From assembly GCF_016734765.1 (NCBI RefSeq), contig NZ_JAERQE010000029.1:1-64000 (forward strand): a stretch of DNA of 64,000 nt, given 5' to 3'. Both the position numbers and the translations under genes were made by a program. The stretch comes from Microvirga soli (GTDB lineage: Bacteria; Pseudomonadota; Alphaproteobacteria; Rhizobiales; Beijerinckiaceae). This document shows positions 43,328-53,225 of the stretch, piece by piece. The notes beneath the pieces are model-generated. The model searched no databases, was not told where the DNA came from, and was given only the letters and a program-made list of their open reading frames with translations. The stretch's first letter is position 1, and each line of letters opens with the position of its first letter.

Positions 43328-45085
43328 ATGGCGACTGCAAGAGCGGAGCGGCGGCTGGCCGCGATCTTGGCCGCTGACGTCGTCGGCTATTCCCGCCTCG
43401 TCGAACATGACGAGGCTAGGACATTGTCGACCCTGAAGGTTCTGCGCCAGGAGGTGATCGATCCGCTGGTGGCCGAGCATCAGGGCCGTATTGTCAAGCT
43501 GATGGGCGACGGTGCGCTCGTGGAGTTCGGCTCGGTCGTCGATGCCGTCGCGTGCGCGGTCGCCATCCAGAAGGGCGTTGCCGAGAACCAGACCGATATC
43601 CCAACAGAGCGACGCATCATCTTCCGGATCGGCGTCAATCTCGGTGATGTGATCCACGAGGTTGACGGAGACCTCTACGGCAATGGCGTCAACATCGCGG
43701 CCCGCCTCCAGACCTTGGCAGATCCCGGCGGCATTTGCATTTCCGGCACGGCGTACGATCACCTCCAGGGCAAGCTTGATTGCGATTACGAGTATTTGGG
43801 CGAACGCGCGCTCAAGAACATGGAGCGGCCGGTGCGACTGTACCGCCCGCTTCTGGAAGGGACGACCGCACGAACGGCATCGCTCAGGCTCGCACTTCCG
43901 GATCGACCATCCATTGCCGTGCTGCCGTTCAACGCCATGAGCGCCGACCCGGAGCAGGACTTCTTCAGCGATGGGCTCACCGAGGATATCACCACCGCGC
44001 TGTCCAAGCTCAAGGACTTCTTCGTGATCGCCCGCAACACGATGGTCACCTACAAGGGAAAGCCCGTGGATGTACGCGCCATCGGTCGCGAACTCGGGAT
44101 CCGCTATGTTCTCGAGGGGAGTGTCCGTAAGTCCGGCAACCGCGTCAGGGTGACCGCGCAGCTCATCGATGCGGCCTCCGAAACCCATCTCTGGGCCGAG
44201 CGGTACGACGGCGACCTCGGCGACATCTTCGTCATTCAGGACGAGATCACCACAAGCGTCGTCGGCCGCATCGGGCCGGAACTCCTGGCGGCAGAGCATG
44301 CCCGTGAGAGCCCCAAGCCGCATCATGGCCTTGATGCCTGGGAATGTGTCGTGCGGGCGGTATTCCTGTGTTCCCAGTTGTCTGAGGAGAGCAGCCGAAA
44401 GATGCTCCCCCTGCTCGATCGGGCCATCGGACTGGCTCCCGACTATGCCCAGGCGCTCGCCATGAAAGGCTGGATCATGATGTGGCGCGCGTTCCAGGGG
44501 TGGGAGGACATGGGATACGCCCTGGCACTTGCCAGGGATGGCGTCCAACAGGCCATTGCCGCGGACGATAAGGAACCATGGGCTTACCTAGCGCAGACGA
44601 TGACGGCCTATGCGACGCGTGACGATGCTCTGGGGATGGCGGCGGTCAGCCAGGCTGTCGCGATCAACCCCAACTCCGCGTTTGCCCACGGCCAGTTGGG
44701 ACTTGTGCATGCCAACGGGGGCCGTGCGGCGGATGCGATTCCTTGCATCGACTACGCCCTCAGACTGAGCCCGCGCGAGGCTTTTCTCGGCGACTTTCAG
44801 TTCTACTACGCCATGGCGTACTTCCAGGGCGCGAATTATGAGCTTGGATTGAGGTATGCACGGGAGGCGCATCGCTTGCGGTCCGGCCACGTATATCCGC
44901 TGATCATCGGCACGACCTGTGCCGGACTTCTGGGCAACCAGGAGGCTGCCACGGAAATGCTCCGACGGCTCAAGTCGCTCGTCCCCGACATCTCACGGGA
45001 CTGGGTCGGAGCAACATCTTGTTTCGTCCGCGCCGAGGATCGGGAGCGCCTGATCGAGGGACTTGCCCGAGCCTGCCTAGATTGA
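43328..45085 (+). CDS. Class III adenylate cyclase with TolB-like and TPR regions
   Basis: 585 residues. The N-terminal catalytic domain has metal Asp in AAILAADVVGYSRL, substrate Lys and second Asp in VKLMGDGALVEF, and Asn/Arg in GNGVNIAARLQ: a complete active site. A middle TolB-N/FlgO-like domain starts PSIAVLPFNAMSADPEQDFF and includes GIRYVLEGSVRKSGNRVRVT. The last ~200 residues are TPR-like helices (AVAINPNSAFAHGQLGLVHA). This layout is common in Rhizobiales, which carry many such cyclases. ATG 43328 follows GAGGGAG. It is probably cytoplasmic; the signal it senses is unknown. Confidence 0.92.
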   Translation: MATARAERRLAAILAADVVGYSRLVEHDEARTLSTLKVLRQEVIDPLVAEHQGRIVKLMGDGALVEFGSVVDAVACAVAIQKGVAENQTDIPTERRIIFRIGVNLGDVIHEVDGDLYGNGVNIAARLQTLADPGGICISGTAYDHLQGKLDCDYEYLGERALKNMERPVRLYRPLLEGTTARTASLRLALPDRPSIAVLPFNAMSADPEQDFFSDGLTEDITTALSKLKDFFVIARNTMVTYKGKPVDVRAIGRELGIRYVLEGSVRKSGNRVRVTAQLIDAASETHLWAERYDGDLGDIFVIQDEITTSVVGRIGPELLAAEHARESPKPHHGLDAWECVVRAVFLCSQLSEESSRKMLPLLDRAIGLAPDYAQALAMKGWIMMWRAFQGWEDMGYALALARDGVQQAIAADDKEPWAYLAQTMTAYATRDDALGMAAVSQAVAINPNSAFAHGQLGLVHANGGRAADAIPCIDYALRLSPREAFLGDFQFYYAMAYFQGANYELGLRYAREAHRLRSGHVYPLIIGTTCAGLLGNQEAATEMLRRLKSLVPDISRDWVGATSCFVRAEDRERLIEGLARACLD

Positions 45086-45304
45086 CGGGTTGGATTGACC
45101 CTGAGAACCGATCGCTTATCGGTGAAGGGCATATCCGGCAGCATGTCCCGACGACTTTGCAGACTTTCGGGGCGAACTTCCAGTGGCTCTAGGGGTCGCA
45201 ACACCGAAGACAGGACGCTGATCAGGCCAGCTTCGACAATCAGCAAAGGTGATCAGTGGCATTCCATCACTGCATTTGTTCTCAGTCGGTTCCGCTGATA
45301 GGAA

Positions 45305-45665
45305 ATGGCCGAGTCCAATCCTCCTTCGGAGCCTGCTGTGCCCCGCTTTCCGTACGAGACTGTAGACGTCTTTACCGACCGCGCCTTCGGTGGCAATCCG
45401 CTGGCTATCTTCACCGATGCGCGTGGGCTTTCCGACACGCAGATGCAGGCGCTGGCGGCGGAGATGAACTACAGCGAGACAACGTTCGTTCTACCAGCCG
45501 AGGATCCGGCCAATGACGCTCGTGTGCGTATCTTCCATCGCACGGCCGAGATGCCCTTTGCCGGCCATCCCAATGTCGGCACGGCTTATGTGCTGGCACG
45601 CCATGGCCGCGACCGCGACGGTGTGCTGCGGTTCGAGCAGAAGGCTGGCCTCGTCGAGATCGCTG
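45305..45665 (+). pseudogene. PhzF-family isomerase, 5' part only
   Basis: Starts MAESNPPSEPAVPRFPYETV, then DVFTDRAFGGNPLAIF, the catalytic Glu in MNYSETTFVLPAE and MPFAGHPNVGTAYVLARHG, all standard for the N-terminal half of PhzF-like epimerases. At the IS6 inverted end (45666) the similarity stops, and the frame runs on into the element until 45856. More than half of the usual ~290 residues are missing. Confidence 0.85.
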
Positions 45666-46490
45666 GGTTGCGTCGCAAATTTCGATCAGGGACACGAAGA
45701 CGTCCGACGCCCCGTCACAGGTTCAGGCCGCAAGCAGATCGAACTGCTCTGCCAGTGAAGGGTGCGGATTGCATGCATACTTCGCCTGTCCTTTCCGCAT
45801 CATGTGAACCATCTCAATGCCGCTCAAGATCGTCCGAGCGGACGCCACCGACTTGAACCCGAGCATGGGACGAATGCGCCGCTTGACGGCGCGATGATCC
45901 TGTTCGATGCGATTATTGAGATATTGGCTCTGCCGGATCCGGATCGGCTTCAACTGGAGTCTTGATCGATCCTGGAGCCGGTGGTCCGTATCGCGGGCCA
46001 GGATCGCTTCACGATTGGTCTGACTGCCGTCGATCACAATCCGCCCAGGTCGGCCATGCCGTCTCAGAGCCTTGTGTAGGAAGCGTTGGGCCGCAGTCAG
46101 ATTGCGCCGCTCGCTGAACCAGAACTCGACCGTGTCGCCATGGCTGTCGATGGCACGGTACAGAAACCGCCATTGGCCGCGGACCTTGATGTATGTCTCA
46201 TCGACATGCCATTTGCCCGTTACAGGTCGCTTGCGCTGATTGAACCGCTGCAGCAGCTCGGGAGAGTAACGAACAACCCAGCGATGTACCGTGGCATGGT
46301 CGACGGAGATGCCCCGCTCGGCCATCATCTCTTCCAAATTCCGAAGGCTGAGATTGTAGGCGAGATACCACCGCACGCAGAGCAGGATCACCGAGCGATC
46401 AAAATGCCTGCCCTTGAACATGCCGCCCTCTTCCTTGAAGCCGAGGTGGCTATAGCAGAAACTCTGAAACAAAACGTTTGCGACGCATCC
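45666..46490. mobile_element. IS6-family element
   Basis: Left end GGTTGCGTCGCAAA and right end, read inward, GGATGCGTCGCAAA: 13 of 14 identical. The element is 825 bp with one transposase gene. The flanking 8-mers (GATCGCTG left, AGTGAAGG right) are different, and the flanks belong to two unrelated genes, so it marks a deletion or rearrangement and not a simple insertion. Confidence 0.85.
45723..46421 (-). CDS. IS6-family transposase
   Basis: 232 residues, full length. HTH: MFKGRHFDRSVILLCVRWYL, then MMAERGISVDHATVHRWV. DDE: Asp in KWHVDETYIKVRG, Asp in IVIDGSQTNREA, Glu in NNRIEQDHRAVKRR. IS6 enzymes move by replicative transposition that leaves cointegrates and adjacent deletions, in line with the mismatched flanks here. 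The Met at 46421 is the family start; the longer frame runs out of the element. Confidence 0.92.
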   Translation of the reverse strand: MFKGRHFDRSVILLCVRWYLAYNLSLRNLEEMMAERGISVDHATVHRWVVRYSPELLQRFNQRKRPVTGKWHVDETYIKVRGQWRFLYRAIDSHGDTVEFWFSERRNLTAAQRFLHKALRRHGRPGRIVIDGSQTNREAILARDTDHRLQDRSRLQLKPIRIRQSQYLNNRIEQDHRAVKRRIRPMLGFKSVASARTILSGIEMVHMMRKGQAKYACNPHPSLAEQFDLLAA

Positions 46491-46878
46491 AGTGAAGGAG
46501 CTGGCCTCGCGGACGGCCAAGGCGACCGAGGAGATCTCAGCCCAGATCGGCTCGGTGCAGCAGCAGGCCACGCAGCAGACGGTGGCGGCCATTCAGGAGA
46601 TCGCCCGCACGATCACCGAGATGAGCCAGATCTCCACGTCGATTGCGGCCGCCATGGAGGAGCAGGGGGCGGCGACCGCCGAGATCGCCCGCAACGTGCA
46701 GGAGGCGGCGCGCGGCACGGAGGCCGTGACCGGCAGCATCGTGGACGTACAGCAGGGCGCGGGGGAGACCACCTCGGCGGCCTCTCAGGTGCTGGGGGCG
46801 GCCCAGGAGCTGTCGCGCCACTCCAACGATCTCTCCCGCGAGGTCCAGGACTTCCTCACAGGCGTCAAAGCCGCTTAA
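46491..46878 (+). pseudogene. Methyl-accepting chemotaxis protein, 3' part only
   Basis: From the IS6 end the frame reads VKELASRTAKATEEISAQIG, then IARTITEMSQISTSIAAAME and TAEIARNVQEAARGTEAVTG, the C-terminal coiled coil of an MCP signalling domain. The sensor, HAMP and hairpin tip are missing, so the fragment cannot signal. A GTG at 46492 is the native Val codon and not a start. Confidence 0.85.
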
Positions 46879-46959
46879 CGATTGGGGAAAGTAACGCAAG
46901 ATGGAGAGCTAGCCCCACGCATGCTCACCGATTCAGCTTGCAGAATAATCTCCAGGGGA

Positions 46960-46985
46960 GGGCCGCTGGAAACAGCGGCCCTTTT
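46960..46985 (+). terminator. Intrinsic terminator behind the MCP fragment
   Basis: A 9-bp perfect stem GGGCCGCTG / CAGCGGCCC with a GAAA loop, then TTTT. It was presumably the terminator of the former intact MCP gene. Confidence 0.85.
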
Positions 46986-47011
46986 CTTCAGATGTAGCTG
47001 TCCGTCGCAAA

Positions 47012-47079
47012 AATTGCCGCCTTCTGGCACCACGCGGAAGTAAGGCGAATATCTCCTCAAGCGGAGAAACCGGACGTTT
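47012..47079. repeat. Palindromic 68-bp repeat, copy 8
   Basis: Contains CTTCTGGCACCACGCGGAAG and ends CCGGACGTTT; the left arm has decayed. It lies in the gap between the MCP terminator and the IS1182 remnant, which holds no gene. Confidence 0.6.
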
Positions 47080-47116
47080 ATGTGAAGGCACGGATCATCG
47101 GATCCTGACGGAGGTC

Positions 47117-48375
47117 GTGTCAAAACGCGGCTCGTGACCGAGTGAGATCACCCCTGTGGTCCTCTGATCGGCTGGAGCACGAGAGCCAACGGCCGTTTGG
47201 CTCTTCGACACGGCTGGATGTTATTCTCGCTGGTGTCCAAGCCATCGTGAGCGGCTTGGGCGCCTCTGAGGCCTTTCATCAGGATTGAATTGCTGCCAGC
47301 AGCGGTCCCGGCCCGAGGATCGCCAGAACCCGCTTCAGGTTGTAGGCGAGCACGTGCAGGCTCATCTCGGTGCGCACCCGCTCCAAGGTTCGAGTCAGGA
47401 AGTGCGTGGCGCCCATCCAGGCCTTGATCGTCCCGAACGGATGCTCCACCGTCTGCCGGCGCAGACGCGGCATCTCCGGTGCCCGATCGAGCCGCTCCTG
47501 CATCGCATCGAGCACATCCTCATGCTCCCAGCGTCTGACCCGGCGCTCCTTGCCGGGCGTACACTGATCTTTGAGCGCACAGGTTTGGCAGCAGGTGGTC
47601 CAGTAGAGATGCAGCAGCATCCCATGCTCGATGGTGGAGCATCGTCGCGTCAGGCGCTCTCCAGCGGGACAGCGATAGGTGTCATCCTCGGGATGATAGA
47701 CAAAGTCCTGCTTGCCGAAGCGTCCGTCAGCCTTGGCGCTCGAGTTGAGGGTCTTGGGCACATAGGGCGTGATCGCAGCTCTCTCGCAGGCCAGGATATC
47801 CTCGCCCTTGTAGTAGCCCCTGTCAGCCAAAGCCTCCAAGTCCGGCGTGCCCATGACAGCCTGTCGCCGGTGTTGACGGCCTTGAACTTGGAGCCGTCGA
47901 GGGCCACCACCGCCCGGGTGAACAGGTTGAGCTGGCGGCACAGCCCGACGAACTGCCGGCACACCGCCCGGATGGCCGGTCCGTTGTCCTTGCGGAAGCG
48001 GGCGATGATCTTGTGATCCGGCTGGAGCTGACCGGTGAGCCACATCAGCTCGAGGTTGCGGCCGGTCTCCTGCTCGAGGCGGCGGCTCGACGGGAGGCGA
48101 TTGAGATAGCCGTAGATGTAGATCTTGAGCAGGGCCGCCGGATGATAGGCCGGGCGGCCTGTGGCGTGCGGGAGAACGCCGTCGAACCCCAGAGCGTGCA
48201 GGTCGAGCTCCTCGACAAAAGCTTCGACAGTGCGCACAGGATTGTCGGGCGCCACATAGTCGTCCAGGCACTCAGGAAGCAGGGTGGCCTGCCGGCGGTC
48301 TTCCCCTTCAACGAAACGCTTCATGCTGCCCTCCGCTGATCAGCACCAGCTTAGCAGATAAAGGCGTTTCCACAC
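47117..48375. mobile_element. IS1182-family remnant with candidate ends
   Basis: Candidate left end GTGTCAAAACGC at 47117 and right end, read inward, GTGTGGAAACGC at 48375 (10 of 12 identical) enclose a broken leftward transposase gene. The left end is about 160 bases beyond the transposase stop, so the exact boundary is uncertain. Confidence 0.5.
47279..48324 (-). pseudogene. IS1182 transposase, internally deleted and frameshifted
   Basis: The N-terminal part reads MKRFVEGEDRRQATLLPECL to TRAVVALDGSKFKAVNTGDR. The frame then changes near 47860 and resumes with GTPDLEALADRGYYKGEDIL and, near the end, EHPFGTIKAWMGATHFLTR. In intact family members about 100 residues, including a catalytic Asp and GYN-Q-A-D, lie between these blocks; here they are missing. 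It cannot be active. Confidence 0.8.
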
Positions 48376-48783
48376 AGCCTGGACCCATGGCGGCCCTAGA
48401 GGCACTGCTCATGAGGTCGCCTCGGGAATGAGGCGAGAAACGGGAAAGCTCCCAGTGGTCGGGCCTTTGCAGGCTAGCAATGGATGGTTATTCTGTTTGC
48501 TTGCTCTGAGCCTCCATGACCTCTTTTCCTTCCGGTCACGACGGCGGAAACCTCCGATGCCTCACGAAGGCCTTCCCGGAGAGCAGACAGACCGTATCTA
48601 TCTTCGATGCTAAGACAACCCGCGGAAGGATGGCTCGTCCTAAAGTTCCGGGTTGAAGAATATTCCAGCCTTTGCCAACATCAGTAAACTGCGCCCTTAG
48701 AGGCTTGAGGGACATGACATATCGATCGGGTGTCGGCGAGCCAGCGCTCCTGCGGCCCTAAGATATGAGGGGGAATAGAGAAA
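48376..48783. other. Intergenic region before the peptide-uptake locus
   Basis: No gene seen. TAAGATATGAGGGGGAATAG just before 48784 supplies the RBS of the MlrC-like gene. Its promoter is expected here but was not pinned down. Confidence 0.4.
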
Positions 48784-50253
48784 ATGGTGAAATGCGTTCT
48801 TGTCGCAGAGTTTATGCACGAGACGAACACGTTCAGTGTTCAGCTAACCGATGAGAGCGCATTTAGGAACTGCAGCTACTATCAGGATGAAGACATCATC
48901 CCCGCCTTTCGAGGAACGCGTACGTCGATCGGTGCCGTGTTCGAAGCCGCCGAAAAGTTACGATGGAAGCTCGTTCATCCCATCGCCGCTTCTGCCAATC
49001 CGTCCGGTCGCGTCACCGATGACTGTTTCGAAACGATCACGAAGCTCATCCTTGATGCCTGTGATGACGTCGACGGGATCCTGCTTCACCTCCATGGGTC
49101 CATGTCCACGCAGAGCCATGATGATGGGGAGGGCGAGTTGCTGGCCCGCATCCGCTCACGGGCCGGCGCCCGCGTCCCGATTGTCGCGGTTCTCGACCTG
49201 CATGCGACCGTCACGCAGCGCATGGCCGACAATTCCACTGCGCTTATTTCTTACCGGACTTATCCTCACATTGATCAGTACGAGCGCACGTGGCAGGCTG
49301 CCGAACTCCTGGAAAGGGTAATGACAGGAGAGGTGACACCGAAGGTGGCACTGGCCCGGCGGCCGATCCTGTACGCCCTGGACGGAGGTCGCACGACCTC
49401 GCCGCCCATGATGGAGCTGCTGCGCCGCGGTGATGAGATCGAAGCCGCCGGGCAGGCTCTCGTGGTCAGCATTCAGGCCGGTTTCTCGTCTGCCGACGTC
49501 CATGACATCGGCCCTTCCATCGCCGTGACGGCCAATGACCTGCCTGCGGCGCAGGCCATTGCCGAACAACTCATGGACTATGTGTGGGAGCAGCGGACGT
49601 TCTCGTCCATTCATTTCACGCCGCTGGACGAGGCCATTGCAAAGGCGAAAGCCGACACCGGTGCGGGCGAGCCTCTCGTCATTTCCGACTATTCCGACAA
49701 TCCGGGATCGGGAGCCTATGGAGACGCCACCAATCTGCTCAAGGCCGTACTTGATGCCAATCTGCAGAACGCTGGCTTTCATGCCATCCACGATCCCGAA
49801 GCTGTTCTACAGGCACAGGCTGCAGGTGTGGGCAATCGCGTGACATTGTTGCTCGGTGGCAAAACCGATCCGACTATGGGTGGCGGACCGATTGAGGTCA
49901 CAGGCCATGTTGCGGCCATTACTGATGGCAGCTTCATCGCCTATGGACCTATGGGCGGCGGAGCGCGGCGCAATTACGGCCTGAGCCTTCTCCTGCGTGT
50001 TGGCGGAGTCGAGATTATCGTGATCAGCCACAACGGGCAGGCCAATGATCTCGGACAGTTCACGTCACTAGGTATCGACCCGACGCGAAAGTCCACTCTG
50101 ATCGTGAAGTCGATGCAACACTTCCGGGCTGCGTTTGAGCCGATTGCCCGAGAGGTTATTGAGGTCGATACGGGAGCTCTATCAACGAGGAACTTCAAGG
50201 AACGGCCTTATCGCAAGATCAGACGCCCGATTTGGCCTCTAGATGCAATTTAA
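48784..50253 (+). CDS. M81-family metallopeptidase, MlrC-like
   Basis: 489 residues. N-terminal VLVAEFMHETNTFSVQLTDE with the M81 HETNTF motif, LLHLHGSMSTQSHDDGEGEL, VAVLDLHATVTQRMADN and, in the second domain, DYSDNPGSGAYGDATNLL. MlrC of microcystin degraders hydrolyses the linear peptide next to an iso-linked glutamate; most bacterial homologues have unknown substrates. Its position ahead of a peptide importer and a gamma-glutamyltransferase-like gene suggests action on imported, possibly gamma-linked peptides. Confidence 0.88.
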   Translation: MVKCVLVAEFMHETNTFSVQLTDESAFRNCSYYQDEDIIPAFRGTRTSIGAVFEAAEKLRWKLVHPIAASANPSGRVTDDCFETITKLILDACDDVDGILLHLHGSMSTQSHDDGEGELLARIRSRAGARVPIVAVLDLHATVTQRMADNSTALISYRTYPHIDQYERTWQAAELLERVMTGEVTPKVALARRPILYALDGGRTTSPPMMELLRRGDEIEAAGQALVVSIQAGFSSADVHDIGPSIAVTANDLPAAQAIAEQLMDYVWEQRTFSSIHFTPLDEAIAKAKADTGAGEPLVISDYSDNPGSGAYGDATNLLKAVLDANLQNAGFHAIHDPEAVLQAQAAGVGNRVTLLLGGKTDPTMGGGPIEVTGHVAAITDGSFIAYGPMGGGARRNYGLSLLLRVGGVEIIVISHNGQANDLGQFTSLGIDPTRKSTLIVKSMQHFRAAFEPIAREVIEVDTGALSTRNFKERPYRKIRRPIWPLDAI

Positions 50254-50481
50254 TTGTCTGATTAAGAATATGAGCGGAATGGGGATTTTCCTTAGCAAGC
50301 GCATCAACCTCCTCGATCGGAGAAATTATTGTGTTGCCAATAGTGGATATTGTCTCGCAGAACGGTTCTATCGGGTGTGGTTGAGATGATTGCTATATGG
50401 CAACTGGGCCAAGCCTCAGGATGCACCGCAAGTCCTGATGTTCGCGAACCCTGTGTTGCGAGCGCCAGGTTGGAGTCTTGA

Positions 50482-51417
50482 ATGATTTCTTTCGTCCTGC
50501 GGCGCCTGCTGCAAATGGTTCCGATTGTCCTGTCTATTGCCGCCGTCATCTTTCTGATGTTCAGCGTGATTCCAGGCACTTTCGTATCGAGCATGAACGA
50601 CGACGGCCGCAGCGTCATGGACGCCGAAGTTGCGGCTCGAATTAACAAAGAGTTTGGGCTGGACGATCCTGTTTACATCCGATTCGGCAAGTATGTAGGC
50701 CAGCTTGCGACACTCGATCTCGGAACCTCGTTCCGGACGCGCCAACCGGTCACGACGGTCTTGGCGGACCGAATGTGGCCGACCGCGCAGCTTGCCCTCG
50801 CTTCCATGCTGTTTGCCATCGTCTTCGGTGTCCCGCTCGGTTTTATCGCCGCTCTGCGACAGGGAAGCTGGATCGATACGATTTCAATGATCAGCGCCGT
50901 GTCGGGTCTGTCGCTCCCAAAATTCTGGCTCGGCCTGATGCTAATGTACATCTTTGCCCTTGTGCTCGGCTGGCTGCCAAGCTTTGGCTACGGGGACGGC
51001 GGCATACGCTACCTGATCCTGCCGTCAATTGCCCTCGGCGTTGCACCAATGGCGCTTCTGGCGCGCACGACACGGGCCACGGTGCTCGAAATTATGGATG
51101 CTGATTTCGTACGAACCGCCCGAGCCAAGGGAATGAGCGAGGCTCGCGTGGTGCAATGGCACCTGACGCGGAACGCTCTTGTCATCGTGCTCACCACCAT
51201 CGGCTTGCAATTCGGCACCGTCATCGGGCAGGCCGTCGTCGTCGAGAAACTCTTCGCCTGGCCAGGACTGGGATCCCTGCTCGTTGACAGCGTCACATTG
51301 AGGGACATCCCTGTCGTGCAGGGGGCAATCCTGGTGATCGTCCTCTTCTTTCTCCTGATCAACACCCTCGTCGATGTCGTCTGCGCGATTATCGACCCGC
51401 GCATCAAGTACACCTGA
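50482..51417 (+). CDS. Oligopeptide ABC importer permease, DppB type
   Basis: 311 residues and six membrane helices. It starts MISFVLRRLLQMVPIVLSIA, has the DppB-like large first periplasmic loop (RINKEFGLDDPVYIRFGKYV) and the EAA region TARAKGMSEARVVQWHLTRN. First gene of the transporter block; the DppC-type gene starts 9 bases after its stop. Confidence 0.92.
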   Translation: MISFVLRRLLQMVPIVLSIAAVIFLMFSVIPGTFVSSMNDDGRSVMDAEVAARINKEFGLDDPVYIRFGKYVGQLATLDLGTSFRTRQPVTTVLADRMWPTAQLALASMLFAIVFGVPLGFIAALRQGSWIDTISMISAVSGLSLPKFWLGLMLMYIFALVLGWLPSFGYGDGGIRYLILPSIALGVAPMALLARTTRATVLEIMDADFVRTARAKGMSEARVVQWHLTRNALVIVLTTIGLQFGTVIGQAVVVEKLFAWPGLGSLLVDSVTLRDIPVVQGAILVIVLFFLLINTLVDVVCAIIDPRIKYT

Positions 51418-51426
51418 GGGGACGAT

Positions 51427-52248
51427 ATGAAGATCGGAGCCAATCTCCTGATCGGAGGACTTCTCTTTGCAGCCGTGGTGATCGCAGGAACCCTTGCGCC
51501 CTGGCTTGCTCATACCGATCCGGTCATGGATGCGGACCTGCTCTATGCGGAGGAGCCGCCGGGAGCCGCGTTCTGGTTTGGCACGGACGCGCAGGGACGC
51601 GATATCTACAGCCGGGTGCTCTACGGGGCGCGGATTTCGCTCACCGTCGGGATCATTTCGCAGCTCATCAACACAGTGATCGGAGTCTGCCTCGGTGTGT
51701 CCGCCGGATATTGGGGCGGTTGGTGGGATGATTTCGTGAGTGGCTTGACCAACATGATGCTGGCCATTCCCTCTCTCGTCTTTGCCCTCGCGATCATGGC
51801 GATCCTCAATCCGGGACTGAGCAGTCTGCTGATTGCGCTCGGCCTCACCAACTGGTCTTTCACCTGCCGCCTTGCCCGCGCCTCGACCCTGTCGCTTAAG
51901 AGCCAGGGATACGTCCAGGCGGCGAAGGTCCTGGGCTACAGCGACGTGCGCATCATGCTGACGCAGCTTCTGCCCAATATGCTCGGCCCCATCATCGTTA
52001 TCGGCACCCTCGGCATGGGCGGTGCGGTTCTTGCCGAGGCTGCTCTCTCCTTTCTTGGTCTCGGCATCCGCCCGCCGTTCCCAAGCTGGGGCAGCATGCT
52101 GTCCGATGCGCGGGATCAGATCACCACGGCGCCCTGGATTTCGATCTTCCCCGGCGTTGCAATCTTCGTCACGGTTCTTGGCTTGAACCTGCTCGGCGAC
52201 GGCCTTCGCGACATTCTCGATCCTCAGTCGCGGAGCCGACGGGCATGA
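51427..52248 (+). CDS. Oligopeptide ABC importer permease, DppC type
   Basis: 273 residues. WFGTDAQGRDIYSRVLYGAR is the DppC/OppC hallmark, and YVQAAKVLGYSDVRIMLTQL is the EAA loop. Its 3' end overlaps the start of the first ATPase gene by four bases (ATGA), so translation is coupled. Confidence 0.92.
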   Translation: MKIGANLLIGGLLFAAVVIAGTLAPWLAHTDPVMDADLLYAEEPPGAAFWFGTDAQGRDIYSRVLYGARISLTVGIISQLINTVIGVCLGVSAGYWGGWWDDFVSGLTNMMLAIPSLVFALAIMAILNPGLSSLLIALGLTNWSFTCRLARASTLSLKSQGYVQAAKVLGYSDVRIMLTQLLPNMLGPIIVIGTLGMGGAVLAEAALSFLGLGIRPPFPSWGSMLSDARDQITTAPWISIFPGVAIFVTVLGLNLLGDGLRDILDPQSRSRRA

Positions 52249-53225
52249 CAGGACAAGCGCTTCTTGAGGTCGAGGATCTCCGAATCGATCTGTCCGTCAA
52301 CGGCCGGAGGTATCCGGCGGTGCAGGATGTCTCGTTCAGTATCAGGCGCGGAGAGACGTTCGGTCTGGTAGGTGAGTCCGGATGCGGGAAGAGCATCACC
52401 GCTCTTGCCCTGATCGGTCTGCTGAGAAATCCCCTCAGCATTGGAGGCGGCAGCATCCGTTTCGATGGGCAGGAGCTGCGGGATCTGTCGCCGGACGGCA
52501 TACGCAAGCTGCGGGGCAGCCGGATCTCGATGATCTTTCAGGAGCCGATGACGGCCCTCAATCCGCTGTCGCCGGTCGGGCGACAGATTGCCGAGATGTT
52601 CGCGCTTCACAAGGGTGCGAACTGGAGGGAGGCAGAGCGCCAGGCGGTGGAAGCCCTCGCAAGGGTGCGGGTGCCCGCACCGGAGCGGCGCGTGAAAGAT
52701 TACCCGCATCAGCTCTCGGGCGGCATGCGGCAGCGTGTCATGATCGCCATGGCGCTGGCTTGCGGGCCCGATCTTCTATTGGCTGACGAGCCGACGACGG
52801 CGCTCGACGTGACGGTCCAGGCCGAGATCCTCGACCTGATCCGGGAGCTTTCCGCAGCGCAGGGGACCGCGGTTCTCATGATCAGCCACGATCTCGGGCT
52901 TATTGCCAACATGTGCCAGAACGTCGGAGTTATGTATGCCGGTCGCCTGGTCGAGCAGCGCGCCGCCGATAACATCTTTCTAGCTCCGAGGCATCCCTAT
53001 ACGCAGGGGCTCCTCGCCGCGCTCCCGCTCCTAGGAGCCCGCTCCAAGTTTGGCCGCAAAAAGCTTAAGGAGATCGAAGGCGTGGTGCCCCCTGTCGTGG
53101 CTTTTCCAACCGGCTGCAGGTTCAACCCCCGCTGCCATGCCGCGACCGACCTCTGTCGAGCCGAAGATCCTGTTGTGACGTCGCTGCCCGACAGCGGTCT
53201 CGTACGGTGCCATTATCATGACTGA
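52245..53225 (+). CDS. Oligopeptide ABC importer ATPase, DppD type
   Basis: 326 residues. Walker [17 protein letters not shown], signature [15 protein letters not shown], Walker [13 protein letters not shown] and switch His in [14 protein letters not shown]-terminal oligo_HPY tail has four Cys ([14 protein letters not shown], then VRCHYHD), the spacing that binds an iron-sulfur cluster in some Dpp/Opp ATPases. The next ATPase gene begins before its stop. Confidence 0.92.
   Translation: MTGQALLEVEDLRIDLSVNGRRYPAVQDVSFSIRRGETFGLVGESGCGKSITALALIGLLRNPLSIGGGSIRFDGQELRDLSPDGIRKLRGSRISMIFQEPMTALNPLSPVGRQIAEMFALHKGANWREAERQAVEALARVRVPAPERRVKDYPHQLSGGMRQRVMIAMALACGPDLLLADEPTTALDVTVQAEILDLIRELSAAQGTAVLMISHDLGLIANMCQNVGVMYAGRLVEQRAADNIFLAPRHPYTQGLLAALPLLGARSKFGRKKLKEIEGVVPPVVAFPTGCRFNPRCHAATDLCRAEDPVVTSLPDSGLVRCHYHD

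Noticed and set aside
43295-44548. 417-codon minus-strand frame
   Set aside because: It is antisense to the cyclase gene, whose motifs are unambiguous; GC-rich codon bias keeps the other strand open.
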